Positions 7,736-18,688 of a stretch of DNA of 64,000 nucleotides are shown here, piece after piece (the stretch's first letter is position 1; every line of letters begins with the position of its first letter). The position numbers and the translations under genes were made by a program. The DNA comes from Capilliphycus robustus (GTDB lineage Bacteria; Cyanobacteriota; Cyanobacteriia; Cyanobacteriales; Microcoleaceae), in the NCBI RefSeq assembly GCF_034932365.1, contig NZ_JAYGHR010000069.1, positions 56,033-120,032 on the forward strand, in the 5' to 3' direction. The notes beneath the pieces are model-generated. The model searched no databases. It had not been told where the DNA came from and saw nothing but the letters and a program-made list of their open reading frames with translations.

Positions 7736-9658
7736 ATGACGGATCGAACTGTAGCCCCCTATGGATCTTGGACATCTCCCATTACAGCCGATCTAATTGT
7801 AGCGGGAACGGTTGGACTCGGAAGTGTCGCTTGGGATGGAGAAGATATTTATTGGTTAGAAAGCCGTCCCTCAGAAGGAGGACGCAGTGTATTAGTCCGA
7901 CTGACTCCCGAGGGTCAGCAACAGGATGTCACCCCGCCACCCTATAACGTTCGGACTCGCGTTCACGAATATGGCGGCGGCTCTTATACTGTTCATCAAG
8001 GAGTTGTCTATTTCTCCAACTTTGCTGATCAACGTCTCTATCGTCAGGTCATTCACAACAGCCCTATTCCTCACGAAGTCACCCCAGAACCCCTGACACC
8101 AGAAGGAAACTATCGTTACGCTGATGCGGTGATTGACACCCAACGTCAACGGTTAATCTGTGTGCGAGAAGACCACACCGCAACAGGTGAACCTGTTAAC
8201 ACCATTGTCAGTATCAATCTCAACAACGCCGAAGACATCATTATTTTAGCTGAGGGAATGGATTTTTATGCCTCTCCTCGCCTCAGTCCCAATGGTTTAC
8301 AACTCTGTTGGATAAGCTGGAATCATCCGAATATGCCTTGGGATAACAGCGAACTTTGGTTAGCTTCTGTACAAGCGGATGGTTCCCTCGCTAACCCCAA
8401 ACTGGTGACAGGCGGTAAAGAAGAATCGATTTTTCAACCTCAATGGTCGCCGAAAGGTGTACTGTATTTTGTCAGCGATCGCTCCGAGTGGTGGAACTTT
8501 TATCGTTATCGAGCGGGTAAAATCGAACCCCTCTATCCCATTCCTGCCGAATTTGGCTTACCGCAATGGGTGTTTGGAATGTCTACCTACGGCTTCGCTA
8601 CTGCCGATGGGATTATTTGCACCTACACTGAAAAAGGAAACTGGTATCTCGCCACTTTAAATGGTCAGTCCCAACAACTGCAACAGATCCATATTCCCTA
8701 TACTTCCATCTCGGGAATAAAAGTCTCTGGAGGGCGTATTTTATTTATAGGCGGTTCGGCTACCGAACCCAGTGCAGTTGTCCGACTGAACTTTTCTGAT
8801 GGGGAAATATCGGTGTTGAAACGTTCAACTGATATTGACATCGATGAGGGCTATCTGTCTGTCGCCGAACCGATCGAATTTCCCACTGATAACGATCAAA
8901 CCGCCTTCGGCTTCTTCTATCCTCCCACCAACAAAGATTACATCGCCTCACCCAGCGAAAAACCGCCTCTGTTAGTCAAAAGTCATGGTGGCCCGACGGC
9001 AGCAACTTCTAGTAGCCTCAGTTTAAAAATTCAATACTGGACCAGTCGCGGCTTTGCAGTTTTGGATGTTAACTATGGCGGAAGTACAGGCTATGGACGG
9101 GAATATCGTCAACGCCTCAAAGATAACTGGGGAATTGTTGATGTCAATGACTGTGCAAATGGCGCGAAATACCTGGCAGGGCAGGGTTTAGTGGATGGCG
9201 ATCGCATGGCAATTACAGGGGGAAGTGCAGGCGGTTATACAACATTATGCGCTCTGACGTTTACTGATGTGTTTAAAGCAGGGGCGAGTTACTACGGCGT
9301 CAGTGATCTAGAAGCGCTCGCTCGAGATACACACAAGTTTGAGTCTCGCTATTTAGATAATTTAATCGGGCCGTACCCTGAAAGCCAAGATCTCTATATT
9401 CAGCGATCGCCTATTCATCATACCGAACGTTTGTCCTGTCCGGTGATTTTCTTTCAAGGCTTAGAAGACAAGGTAGTTCCGCCTAACCAAGCCGAAACAA
9501 TGGTGGAAGTGTTGAAAGCCAAGGGGTTAACGGTTGAATATGTGCCGTTTGAGGATGAACAACATGGGTTCCGCAAAGCTGAGAATATTAAACGGGCGAT
9601 CAAAGATGAGTTTGGCTTCTATGCTAAGGTGTTCGGTTATGAACCTGCGGACTCTTAA
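7736..9658 (+). CDS. S9 family prolyl oligopeptidase / dipeptidyl aminopeptidase
   Basis: A 640-residue serine peptidase that would cleave short peptides. The N-terminal ~370 residues form a beta-propeller with repeated WSP/FVSDRSEWWNFYR-like blades. The C-terminal alpha/beta-hydrolase domain holds the catalytic triad: Ser497 in GGSAGGY, Asp578 in GLEDKVVPP and His610 in EQHGF. There is no signal peptide, so it is probably cytoplasmic. HIP1 sites occur in the gene (around 8475 and 9200), as expected for resident cyanobacterial DNA. Confidence 0.9.
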   Translation: MTDRTVAPYGSWTSPITADLIVAGTVGLGSVAWDGEDIYWLESRPSEGGRSVLVRLTPEGQQQDVTPPPYNVRTRVHEYGGGSYTVHQGVVYFSNFADQRLYRQVIHNSPIPHEVTPEPLTPEGNYRYADAVIDTQRQRLICVREDHTATGEPVNTIVSINLNNAEDIIILAEGMDFYASPRLSPNGLQLCWISWNHPNMPWDNSELWLASVQADGSLANPKLVTGGKEESIFQPQWSPKGVLYFVSDRSEWWNFYRYRAGKIEPLYPIPAEFGLPQWVFGMSTYGFATADGIICTYTEKGNWYLATLNGQSQQLQQIHIPYTSISGIKVSGGRILFIGGSATEPSAVVRLNFSDGEISVLKRSTDIDIDEGYLSVAEPIEFPTDNDQTAFGFFYPPTNKDYIASPSEKPPLLVKSHGGPTAATSSSLSLKIQYWTSRGFAVLDVNYGGSTGYGREYRQRLKDNWGIVDVNDCANGAKYLAGQGLVDGDRMAITGGSAGGYTTLCALTFTDVFKAGASYYGVSDLEALARDTHKFESRYLDNLIGPYPESQDLYIQRSPIHHTERLSCPVIFFQGLEDKVVPPNQAETMVEVLKAKGLTVEYVPFEDEQHGFRKAENIKRAIKDEFGFYAKVFGYEPADS

Positions 9659-9712
9659 AATCGGTGTTAGGTAGACCCGAAAAAAGATCTGTTGTAGGAT
9701 CAGTTTGATTCG

Positions 9713-9831
9713 ATTTTTGGCAAAGCCAAACGGAGGAAAAACCCCAGGAGGTTTGCCAAAATCGCCAGAACCTTAAAAATTGAATAGTGTCACCGTTTCG
9801 GTTGTCGGTTTAGAATACCGGAGTCGGGAAT
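9713..9831. repeat. Dispersed intergenic repeat, copy B (~120 bp)
   Basis: The partner of 1613-1733, in the same orientation. It lies between the convergent S9 peptidase and deiminase-like genes and ends at the stop codon of the latter. Conserved landmarks are TTTTTGGCAAA, CGGAGG, AAACCCCAGG, AAAATCGCCAGAACCT, TTTCGGTTGT and CCGGAGTCG. No reading frame is shared by the two copies. Confidence 0.7.
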
Positions 9832-11771
9832 TAAATATCAAAAGCACCATCGGGCTTAAACTCCCACCATTTTTTATGAGTAAAGGGAGAACGTAAAGTA
9901 TTGGTTCCGCAATGAACTTCCCCTGACATTTCATGGTAGGGATACCAATTGTCAATAAACTTACAGGTTTGTTCAGGAACCGCCTTGCGGAATGCAGCTT
10001 CAAAGGCACATTCTCCATTAATGATAGGCCCGTAAGGTTTAGGAACCAGACTGACATTTCCAATCACTAAATGATTGATCATATCAGGGAAGTAAGCGAG
10101 AGTTCGTTCTTTAGCAGGAGGATAAAACAAAACCGGAATATCAATCAAATCAGATTCATCTAATCCTAATTCTAGCTTGAGGATTTTTCGATTGAGATCC
10201 ATGTGCCTTTGAAAAACAGCATTCGCTTCCCAAAATTCTTGATCATCAAGAAGTTGATCAATGGTAATTTCTGCGGAGAAGGAACTGTCTGGACTGTTTC
10301 GATTTTGACCTTCAAACATTAAAGTCGAACCATATCCATCATTGCTGAGAGATTGTAATAAGGCTAGACAACTCCCTGGAGAAGCCAGCAATACTTTAAA
10401 TCCTTTAGCATTATTAGCCGGGATAAAACAAATAATTTCATCAACATGACCAACGGCTAGCCAATCTGTATAGATTTCAATCGGACTTTGAACTTTTTGA
10501 GCATAAAGAAAACTCCGAATTTGTGGCATCATTTGTCGGGTTTCTTCCCCAAAATCTCCATATTTTCGACCTCCAAACACGATGCGACCTAAAGGATATT
10601 CTCGTCCATTAACGCTAACAGGAGGACTGACTTCTAAGTTTCCAAAAGAATCCAAAGAATTGGGGGTACTTCCGCCCATTTGAAAATGTCCGAAGTCAGG
10701 ATTTAGTAATTCGGCTTCTGGAAATCCGTCTAATTCTCGATCACGCGGACTATCAAAAACAACAGGAAGAATATGACTATTACTTTCACAATAGCCAAAC
10801 TCAATTTCATCTTGAATCCAGCGATCGCCGTTATGTTGAGAAGGGGGTAGAATGATTAGGGGAATGTCTAATTCATCGAGTGCTTCTCGAAGCTGTTTCA
10901 GAAAATTAGTATTAGGATTAAAGAAATCTTCTGAAATTTCACAGGTGTAAACTTTTTCAACAGGGAGAGTATTTGGAGTCATAATCCAAGGTGCGACTCG
11001 GAAGACGACTTGATCGGTTCCAATCACAACTCCATTGTGTCGCAAATGAACTTCTATCGTAATTAATCCTTCAAAAAAAGAACCGGGATATTGAAGCGCT
11101 TCGACAAAGAATGTTTCCCCAGTCGCTGCAAGAGGGGCTGAGATCGAAATTGCATTGCTATCTGCTAATAGGGGATCTTTCCCTAAAATTCGACGAAACC
11201 CATCAATGGTTTTTTGGTAGACACAAAAACGTTTTGCTGCATCGGGTGTAGCGTACAAAACGATTTCTACTCCTTTCGGTAAATCAGTACAGCCTGTTGG
11301 TGCAAGCACTAACTCTGAAAGTTCAGAAAGAGATTCGGGAGTTGGATTAAAATCTGATAAATCGCGATCATTATTAACCAGTAAAATAGCACCCGGACTA
11401 TTTTCTCCCCAGACCCAATTGTTACAGTTCGTTTCTGTTAAATCAACTTTGCCATCTCGATTGGCATCATTAATCAGTTGAAGCTTTAGGGTATAGAGTT
11501 CGAGTTCTATTTGATTAACAATAGTCTCATTAATCCGATGTTCTAAAACGGCTGTTCCCCGTCCCGGTTGATCGCCATTCACCAGAAGCCGACTTTCTAA
11601 TTCATCTGCCGCATTAATAGGAGAATCTATCTCAAACGGCATCCAGTCTCTTTGTCCAGAATGATAAACTGTTAAATTCGTTGCTGCCCGTAAAATAATT
11701 TGTCCAGATAAAGCTGGAAAATTCGTTCGTGAGGGTTGTCCTAAGACTTGAAATATTGTCCGTTTGTCCAC
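9831..11771 (-). CDS. Protein-arginine deiminase (PAD) family protein
   Basis: Homologue of eukaryotic PADs, which convert peptidyl-arginine to citrulline. The residues matching the PAD4 active site are all present: Asp321 (DRWIQDEIEFGY), His442 and Asp444 (WLAVGHVDE) and the nucleophile Cys621 (GEVHCGTN). The 121-residue gap from Asp to His equals that of human PAD4 (350 to 471). DSFGNLEVSPPV is also family-typical. An EF-hand-like DANRDGKVDLTE (102-113) suggests calcium binding. The GTG start is supported by AAAGGAAG 8 nt upstream. There is no signal peptide. The in vivo substrate is unknown. Confidence 0.85.
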   Translation of the reverse strand: MDKRTIFQVLGQPSRTNFPALSGQIILRAATNLTVYHSGQRDWMPFEIDSPINAADELESRLLVNGDQPGRGTAVLEHRINETIVNQIELELYTLKLQLINDANRDGKVDLTETNCNNWVWGENSPGAILLVNNDRDLSDFNPTPESLSELSELVLAPTGCTDLPKGVEIVLYATPDAAKRFCVYQKTIDGFRRILGKDPLLADSNAISISAPLAATGETFFVEALQYPGSFFEGLITIEVHLRHNGVVIGTDQVVFRVAPWIMTPNTLPVEKVYTCEISEDFFNPNTNFLKQLREALDELDIPLIILPPSQHNGDRWIQDEIEFGYCESNSHILPVVFDSPRDRELDGFPEAELLNPDFGHFQMGGSTPNSLDSFGNLEVSPPVSVNGREYPLGRIVFGGRKYGDFGEETRQMMPQIRSFLYAQKVQSPIEIYTDWLAVGHVDEIICFIPANNAKGFKVLLASPGSCLALLQSLSNDGYGSTLMFEGQNRNSPDSSFSAEITIDQLLDDQEFWEANAVFQRHMDLNRKILKLELGLDESDLIDIPVLFYPPAKERTLAYFPDMINHLVIGNVSLVPKPYGPIINGECAFEAAFRKAVPEQTCKFIDNWYPYHEMSGEVHCGTNTLRSPFTHKKWWEFKPDGAFDI

Positions 11772-11911
11772 GTTTATGCTTCCTTTAGACGTTCAAAAAT
11801 AAACGTCAAATTAAATTTGTCTCTAGAGGTTTACTCTTTAGTTCGTCTACAGTTTTTGGGAATCGGGAATATAATAATAAAGATATATAAATATTTAGCG
11901 AATCAACCCTG

Positions 11912-12898
11912 ATGAATACCGTTGATTATCTCCGAATAAGCCTAATAGACCGTTGTAACTTCCGATGTCAATACTGTATGCCGGAAGGGGCGGAGATGGA
12001 CTATATTTTGCAGCAGAACCTCCTCAGCAATGATGAACTGTTAACGTTGCTGCGAGAGGTGTTTATTCCGGTGGGGTTTACTCGCTTTCGGCTAACAGGC
12101 GGTGAACCCTTGCTGCGTCCGGGAGTGGTAAACTTAGTTAAAGAAATAACCGCTTTTCCCCAAACCCAAGATGTCGCTATGACAACCAACGCTTTTTTAC
12201 TTGCACCAATGGCGCAATCGTTGTATAATGCAGGGTTAAGACGGATTAATATTAGCTTAGATTCTCTCGATCCTGATACATTTAATCAGATTATTGGTAA
12301 TCGAGGACGCGATCGCTGGCAACAAGTTTGGGATGGTATTCAAGCGGCTTATCAGGTTGGCTTCGATCCCCTGAAGTTAAATGTAGTGGTCATTCCAGGC
12401 ATCAATGATCGCGAAGTGTTAGACCTGGCTGCATTAACAATAGATCGACGTTGGCACGTTCGGTTTATTGAGTTTATGCCCATTGGCAATGGTCAACTGT
12501 TTGAAGATAAAGGCTGGATCGCTTCAGAAGAACTTAGACAACAAATTCGCGATCGTTGGGGTTTAACGGAGTCTCATGTACGCGGAAACGGCCCTGCGGA
12601 TGTGTTTCAAATTCCGGGAGCCAAAGGAACATTAGGGTTTATCAGTCAGATGTCCGAATGTTTTTGCGATCGCTGTAACCGGATGCGTCTGTCTGCGGAT
12701 GGTTGGTTGCGTCCCTGTCTGTTGAATGAAACGAGTCAAATAGACCTCAAAACCCCGCTTCGTCAAGGTATCTCTTTTGAGGAATTACGAGAACGGGTAG
12801 AATACCTACAACGCCAGAAACCCGATATCAACTTCAAACAACGAGACGCAGGGACAACCGACGGCTACAGTCGCACCATGTCACAAATTGGCGGTTAG
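11912..12898 (+). CDS. moaA: GTP 3',8-cyclase MoaA
   Basis: Radical SAM enzyme that starts molybdenum-cofactor synthesis from GTP together with MoaC. It has 328 residues. The N-terminal 4Fe-4S site is CNFRCQYC (Cys15, 19, 22), GGEP appears as TGGEPLLR, and the C-terminal cluster site is CDRC plus Cys in LRPCL. The chain ends in Gly-Gly, as MoaA proteins do. Molybdopterin serves nitrate reductase; a direct link to neighbouring genes is not evident. Confidence 0.95.
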   Translation: MNTVDYLRISLIDRCNFRCQYCMPEGAEMDYILQQNLLSNDELLTLLREVFIPVGFTRFRLTGGEPLLRPGVVNLVKEITAFPQTQDVAMTTNAFLLAPMAQSLYNAGLRRINISLDSLDPDTFNQIIGNRGRDRWQQVWDGIQAAYQVGFDPLKLNVVVIPGINDREVLDLAALTIDRRWHVRFIEFMPIGNGQLFEDKGWIASEELRQQIRDRWGLTESHVRGNGPADVFQIPGAKGTLGFISQMSECFCDRCNRMRLSADGWLRPCLLNETSQIDLKTPLRQGISFEELRERVEYLQRQKPDINFKQRDAGTTDGYSRTMSQIGG

Positions 12899-12974
12899 TC
12901 GTGCTTCGTTTAGGGGAGAGGAATAGAAAGCATCGCCTTCCTTCCTCCGTTAACCATTAGCCCACAGACAACAA

Positions 12975-13583
12975 TTAAGCTTGACGGGAGTAATATTCAA
13001 CCACCAGGAGTTCGTTAACCTGAAGTGCCACCCATTCACGATCAATAACACTGTTCACCTTACCGAGCAGTTTTTCTTTGTCCAACTCCAGGTGAGAGGG
13101 AACGTTGGCTAAACCGGGATATTGCAAGTTGGCTTTCACCATTTCGCGAGATTTTTCCCTGTTTTTGATGCCAACAAGATCTCCAGGACGACACTGATAG
13201 CTGGCGATATCAACAACACGACCATTCACGGTAACATGACCATGATTGACTAATTGACGAGCGCCGGGAATAGTCGGTGCCATCCCTAAACGGAAAATGG
13301 TGTTATCGAGACGCATCTCTAGCATTTGCAACAACACTTGACCCGTTGAACCCGTAGCCCGACGAGCTTTTTTCACATAACGCAGCAATTGCTTTTCAGA
13401 AAGACCGTAGTTAAACCGGAGTTTCTGCTTTTCTTCCAAACGGATCGCATATTCTGAGCGTTTGCGGCGAGCTTGACCGTGTTGACCCGGAGGATAAGCG
13501 CGTCTGGCGACTTTTCGGGTTAACCCAGGTAGATCTCCCAAACGTCGAACAATTCTTAAACGGGGGCCTCTATATCGAGACAT
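12975..13583 (-). CDS. rpsD: 30S ribosomal protein S4
   Basis: A 202-residue primary 16S-rRNA-binding protein of the small subunit. The start MSRYRGPRLRIVRRLG and KRSEYAIRLEEKQKLRFNYG are typical of cyanobacterial and plastid S4. The S4 RNA-binding domain includes ARQLVNHGHVTVNGRVVD. The ATG start at 13583 is preceded by a GAGAGAGG ribosome-binding site. It is a stand-alone gene, as is usual in cyanobacteria. Confidence 0.97.
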   Translation of the reverse strand: MSRYRGPRLRIVRRLGDLPGLTRKVARRAYPPGQHGQARRKRSEYAIRLEEKQKLRFNYGLSEKQLLRYVKKARRATGSTGQVLLQMLEMRLDNTIFRLGMAPTIPGARQLVNHGHVTVNGRVVDIASYQCRPGDLVGIKNREKSREMVKANLQYPGLANVPSHLELDKEKLLGKVNSVIDREWVALQVNELLVVEYYSRQA

Positions 13584-13719
13584 TTAACTTCCTCTCTCCA
13601 TACGATTTATTACCAAACCTCTATTTTAGTCTTCTTGCACACCAACAATCAACTCGACTCCGAAAGACCAAAAATCCTGGGTTGGGGACGGTGGGGAAAG
13701 TTTGCACCCCTCGAAGGCT

Positions 13720-14895
13720 TCAACTTTTAATTATCTTTTTGTACAAGCCGATGAAATCAACCCGTTGATACAAAGCCAGGGAAGCGTATCTGTCAATATC
13801 TTGCCGGGTTTCGGGAAAATACAGGCCCAGACCCGACAGCGCTCGAACGTTGGGATGGTTGGAGAAGCGAGAACCGTACAGTTTTCCGCCGGTTTTGTGG
13901 CGAGAAATCACCTCCGAACCCAGAAACTCGGCAAATTCCCCCAACTCGGACTCACCCCGGCCGCCGATTCTCGAAAGATAACCCAGCAAATTCAGCAAAT
14001 CGCAGTGCTGTTCGCCAAAATAGCCGTAAATCGACAGTTCGGAGGGGTTGACGGCAGGCAAAGGACCCCCAAGAATCGCCAGAATCACCCGCGAAAGCTT
14101 TTCGGGAATCTGTTCAACCGCCCGGTTATCGACGAGGGTAAAGCTGTGATACATATCCGCCCATTCAGAATCTATGATAGCAGTGGCGGCTTCCAGTCCC
14201 CCCACCAATGGGTCTTTGAGGCGGTAGAGAAAACGTTGGTAGTAGTAATTGGGGGCGCCGAGGTTAAGCTGCGAGGCGAGGGTGTATCGGGCGCAGTGGC
14301 GGGCCTCATAAATCACCTCCAGGGTGGCTTTGTTGCAGTTTTGAAAGAAAAGCAATTCAACCCGCCCGCCGGTGGCTTGGTTAAAATTCTTCACCGCCCC
14401 TGCGAACCGGTCAACTCCCATCCAGGTGATTTCCTCTCCGGTAGCCCGGTGTTCGTCGGGGCTAATTTCGTTGAGTTTTCCGGCGTGACCCACAACAATT
14501 ATCGCCCAGCGTTCGGCTTCTAAAGACTGATAGGCCCAATCCAAATAGGCGGAAAAATTGGAGACATCGCTGCTATCTTCTTCTGTTAAATTAATCTCGC
14601 GCACTTTTCCACCAACAAGCAAACGCCGGCGCATTTTTTGGTCGCCCGAATAATCAGACTGAACGACGACCAAAGCGGGGGAACGGTGAGTACCGAGAGT
14701 CAGCATTTCGACAATGGGTTCCCCGAAACGGCTGAGGTTGTTATCGTAGGGCATCCAATACAAAACGACCCACTTGTAATTGGGTTGATCCGGGGCGGAT
14801 TTAGAACTCGTAGCCACCGCCCAATCTCGCCCGAAAATTCCACCAAAACAGGCCGAACTTACTGCTGCATAAGGGCAGAAAATTCTTCGTTTCAT
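13720..14895 (-). CDS. Clostripain-like cysteine peptidase (C11 family)
   Basis: A 391-residue exported peptidase candidate. The C11 hallmarks are YWMPYDNNL, the catalytic His137 in VVGHAGKL and Cys187 in LLFFQNCNKATLE. The N-terminus, MKRRIFCPYA followed by a hydrophobic stretch and WAVA, reads as a signal peptide with a twin-arginine flavour and possible cleavage near residue 28. The gene is noticeably richer in G/C than its neighbours (many GCC/CCC/CGG codons), which may mean foreign origin. The substrate is unknown. Confidence 0.75.
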   Translation of the reverse strand: MKRRIFCPYAAVSSACFGGIFGRDWAVATSSKSAPDQPNYKWVVLYWMPYDNNLSRFGEPIVEMLTLGTHRSPALVVVQSDYSGDQKMRRRLLVGGKVREINLTEEDSSDVSNFSAYLDWAYQSLEAERWAIIVVGHAGKLNEISPDEHRATGEEITWMGVDRFAGAVKNFNQATGGRVELLFFQNCNKATLEVIYEARHCARYTLASQLNLGAPNYYYQRFLYRLKDPLVGGLEAATAIIDSEWADMYHSFTLVDNRAVEQIPEKLSRVILAILGGPLPAVNPSELSIYGYFGEQHCDLLNLLGYLSRIGGRGESELGEFAEFLGSEVISRHKTGGKLYGSRFSNHPNVRALSGLGLYFPETRQDIDRYASLALYQRVDFIGLYKKIIKS

Positions 14896-14976
14896 TGGGT
14901 TTCATTTGAGAATTAAAAAGCTAAATTGTTAATAGTCAACTGTTCGGCGTGCAACCCCGACGCAAGGGTTGATGAT

Positions 14977-15621
14977 ATGATAATCCAGAACTTTTCCCGT
15001 GTCATCCTGTTTATTTCTAGGTTAGCTATGATTTTTTCGAGTTTATCCCGTTGGACTTTCCTCGGACTTCTCCAACACCGACCCCAAACCCGGCGTTGGC
15101 TGTCACGGATTGTGTTATCAATGGGTACAGTGAGTTTATTGGCGGCACCTGCAACGGCATTTCCTTCATTTAATTTACTCAATCGTCACGATTATCGCAG
15201 GTGTGCTGAGGGTTTACGCGATGCGGGAATAGCCCCTAAACTTTCGGCTGAAGCCTGTGCAGGGGTGATTCGTCCGAGAGATTTGTCTGAATGTGTCGTT
15301 AGCATCACCAACACAGCAGCCATTAGCAGTGAAGAAGCGCTCGTGGGTTGTGTGAGTGTGCGGCGTCCGAGAGAGTTGGGGATTTGTGTAACAGGTATTG
15401 TTACAGTGGCGAGTAGTGCCGATCCGTTAAACGTTCTCAACAGTTGTGCGTTAAGTTTATTACCGGAACGTTATTCATTTTGTGTGATTGGGTTAGCAGA
15501 AGTTCATCAAGATCTTGCAGTTGATGATTTATTAGAAACTTGTCTAAACCCACCGGAACAATTTACGGATTTGGACTTGCAGTTGCAGGTGGAACCCGAG
15601 ACGGATCAACCCCAGGAGTAG
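14977..15621 (+). CDS. Secreted Cys-patterned repeat protein, hypothetical
   Basis: Family not recognised. After a hydrophobic signal segment ending near SLLAAPATAF, the mature part has three related units of about 35-45 residues of the form C-A-x2-L ... AC ... VxRPRxL-xxCV-x-GI. Each brings two or three cysteines that could pair as disulphides. The tail is acidic and Pro/Gln-rich. The ATG at 14977 has AAGGG 8 nt upstream; TTG 14926 and ATG 15028 are alternative starts, the last giving a tidier signal peptide. The 3' end overlaps the convergent hupW by 59 bp. Confidence 0.65.
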   Translation: MIIQNFSRVILFISRLAMIFSSLSRWTFLGLLQHRPQTRRWLSRIVLSMGTVSLLAAPATAFPSFNLLNRHDYRRCAEGLRDAGIAPKLSAEACAGVIRPRDLSECVVSITNTAAISSEEALVGCVSVRRPRELGICVTGIVTVASSADPLNVLNSCALSLLPERYSFCVIGLAEVHQDLAVDDLLETCLNPPEQFTDLDLQLQVEPETDQPQE

Positions 15622-16096
15622 ATGGCGCAACTTCTGTAGAAATTATCGTTTTCAACACCATTTGAAACACTTTTTCCGCCGCTTGTTCAACTGGGGAACT
15701 CAATTCCCAGCCAAATTCTAAACTTTTAGCTTCGATTAAATACACCCTGACATCCTGCGGGAAATCCTCTTGAAAGATGCGACGACCCGCAGCTAAAGCA
15801 TGATCCCAACGAAAATCATGTAAATTATAACTGGGTTCGGGTAATTGTTCTAATTCAGAGCCGGGAACTTCAAAAACTGCACCGGGTTCTGAACCTGTTG
15901 AACTCGCATCAATAATGATTAATTGTTCGCTTCCTCTAGCTTGAAACATCACTTCCATTCCCGCAGTTCCGCAGTCAAAGATTCGCACATTTGGATGAGG
16001 ATTTTGGATGAGATATTGTTGTAAACGTTGAGCGATAATGACTCCCACTGCATCATCACAGCGATTTAGATTCCCACAACCAATAATCGTTAACAT
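15563..16096 (-). CDS. hupW: Hydrogenase maturation protease HupW
   Basis: Endopeptidase (HybD/HycI family) that removes the C-terminal tail of the [NiFe] large subunit after nickel insertion. The family N-terminus IIGCGNLNRCDDAVG and the nickel-sensing ligands are visible: Asp in RCDDAVG, Asp in IIDAS and His in LHDFRWDHALA. It has 177 residues with a Pro/Thr-rich tail beyond the core. It sits about 750 bp downstream of hupL on the same strand, with a Uma2 gene between them on the other strand. The substrate is expected to be HupL. Confidence 0.88.
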   Translation of the reverse strand: MLTIIGCGNLNRCDDAVGVIIAQRLQQYLIQNPHPNVRIFDCGTAGMEVMFQARGSEQLIIIDASSTGSEPGAVFEVPGSELEQLPEPSYNLHDFRWDHALAAGRRIFQEDFPQDVRVYLIEAKSLEFGWELSSPVEQAAEKVFQMVLKTIISTEVAPSTPGVDPSRVPPATASPNP

Positions 16097-16184
16097 TGCC
16101 CAGTCCCCTAATATTGCTGACCCAGTTTGCTATAATTCATTTAATTCCTCAACTCAATTTAACACCTATTATAGCAATAAACTA

Positions 16185-16742
16185 ATGGTAATAATCAAAA
16201 GTCAACTCACTCTCGAAGAATTTCTCGCCCTTCCCGAAACCGACTTAAACTATGAATTAATAAATGGAGAAGCAGTTCCTCAAATGGCACCCAAACGTTT
16301 TCATTCTCGACTAACAGGTACTTTGTATACCCTCCTAACCGAATGGTGTAAAAACCGGGGAGAAGTGGGGATAGAATGGGCTGTTGTTCTCAAAAAAAAT
16401 AATCGAGATTGGGTTCCGATTCCCGACTTACTTTATATTTCCTACAATCGTCTTCCGTTAGAACGATTTGAGGATGAAGCTTGCCCAGTTCCCCCAGAAT
16501 TAGCCATTGAAATTATATCACCCGAGCAAACATTTGGGGAGATGAGCGAAAAAGCAATTGATTATCTCAATGCAGGAGTCTCAAGAGTTTGGGTGGTTGA
16601 CCCCAAAGCCAAAACCATCACCATTTTTTATCCCGATGCACCCCCACAAACCAAACGAGATGAAGGTATTTTAAGCGATAATTTATTAGAAGAATTGTCA
16701 TTCACAGCCCAAGACATTTTTCAACAAGCAGGTATTGTTTAA
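16185..16742 (+). CDS. Uma2 family endonuclease-fold protein (DUF820)
   Basis: A 185-residue member of a PD-(D/E)XK-fold family that is greatly expanded in cyanobacteria and has no settled function. The start LTLEEFLALPETDLNYELINGE is family-typical. The catalytic-like positions are Asp in VPIPDLLYIS and Glu in PELAIEIISP. The frame stays open upstream to 16038, but that part overlaps hupW and looks non-coding; ATG 16185 gives the canonical N-terminus. It lies antisense between hupL and hupW and interrupts the hup cluster. Confidence 0.85.
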   Translation: MVIIKSQLTLEEFLALPETDLNYELINGEAVPQMAPKRFHSRLTGTLYTLLTEWCKNRGEVGIEWAVVLKKNNRDWVPIPDLLYISYNRLPLERFEDEACPVPPELAIEIISPEQTFGEMSEKAIDYLNAGVSRVWVVDPKAKTITIFYPDAPPQTKRDEGILSDNLLEELSFTAQDIFQQAGIV

Positions 16743-16768
16743 ACAATCACCGTAGGGGCGCAAGGCTT

Positions 16769-16819
16769 GCGCCCAATTGCGCCCAATTGCGCCCAGTTGC
16801 TTGCGCCCAGTTGCGCCCA
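16769..16819. repeat. GCGCCCAATT tandem repeat
   Basis: Five imperfect copies of the decamer GCGCCCA(A/G)TT lie between the convergent Uma2 gene and hupL. They follow GGGGCGCAAGGCTTGCGCCC, a palindromic core also seen as GGGCGCAAGCCTTGCGC near 21724. This is a low-complexity intergenic repeat with no evident function. Confidence 0.8.
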
Positions 16820-16843
16820 CAAAAATAACAGAATAAAACCCGT

Positions 16844-18457
<1,614 letters not shown>

Positions 18458-18523
18458 GTTCGTCCTCTCTCTCAAGTGTTCATTTGTGTTCAAAACGGAT
18501 AGCTTTTGTAGGGGCGGGTTTAA

Positions 18524-18635
18524 ACAGTGAACAGTGACCAGTGAACAGTGACCAGTGAACAGTGACCAGTGAATATTGATAAGTCAATACTAATAACTGA
18601 AAACTCTGGTAACAGTAAACTGTAAACTGTAAACT
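18524..18635. repeat. Heptameric short tandem repeats in the hupS-hupL gap
   Basis: Seven contiguous heptamers alternating ACAGTGA and CCAGTGA occupy 18524-18572 (49 bp). Three copies of GTAAACT occupy 18615-18635. Heptamer repeats of this kind (STRR) are a feature of filamentous cyanobacterial genomes. Because they lie inside the presumed hupSL transcript they could affect mRNA structure or stability; that is inference. Confidence 0.85.
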
Positions 18636-18688
18636 GTAATTAACCCGTTCCTACATCCTTATTGGTCTTGGTTTCAAAACGTTTGGAG

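Noticed and set aside
13702..14523. Plus-strand reading frame of 273 codons
   Set aside because: It is antisense to the clostripain-like gene, which has clear motifs and a signal peptide.
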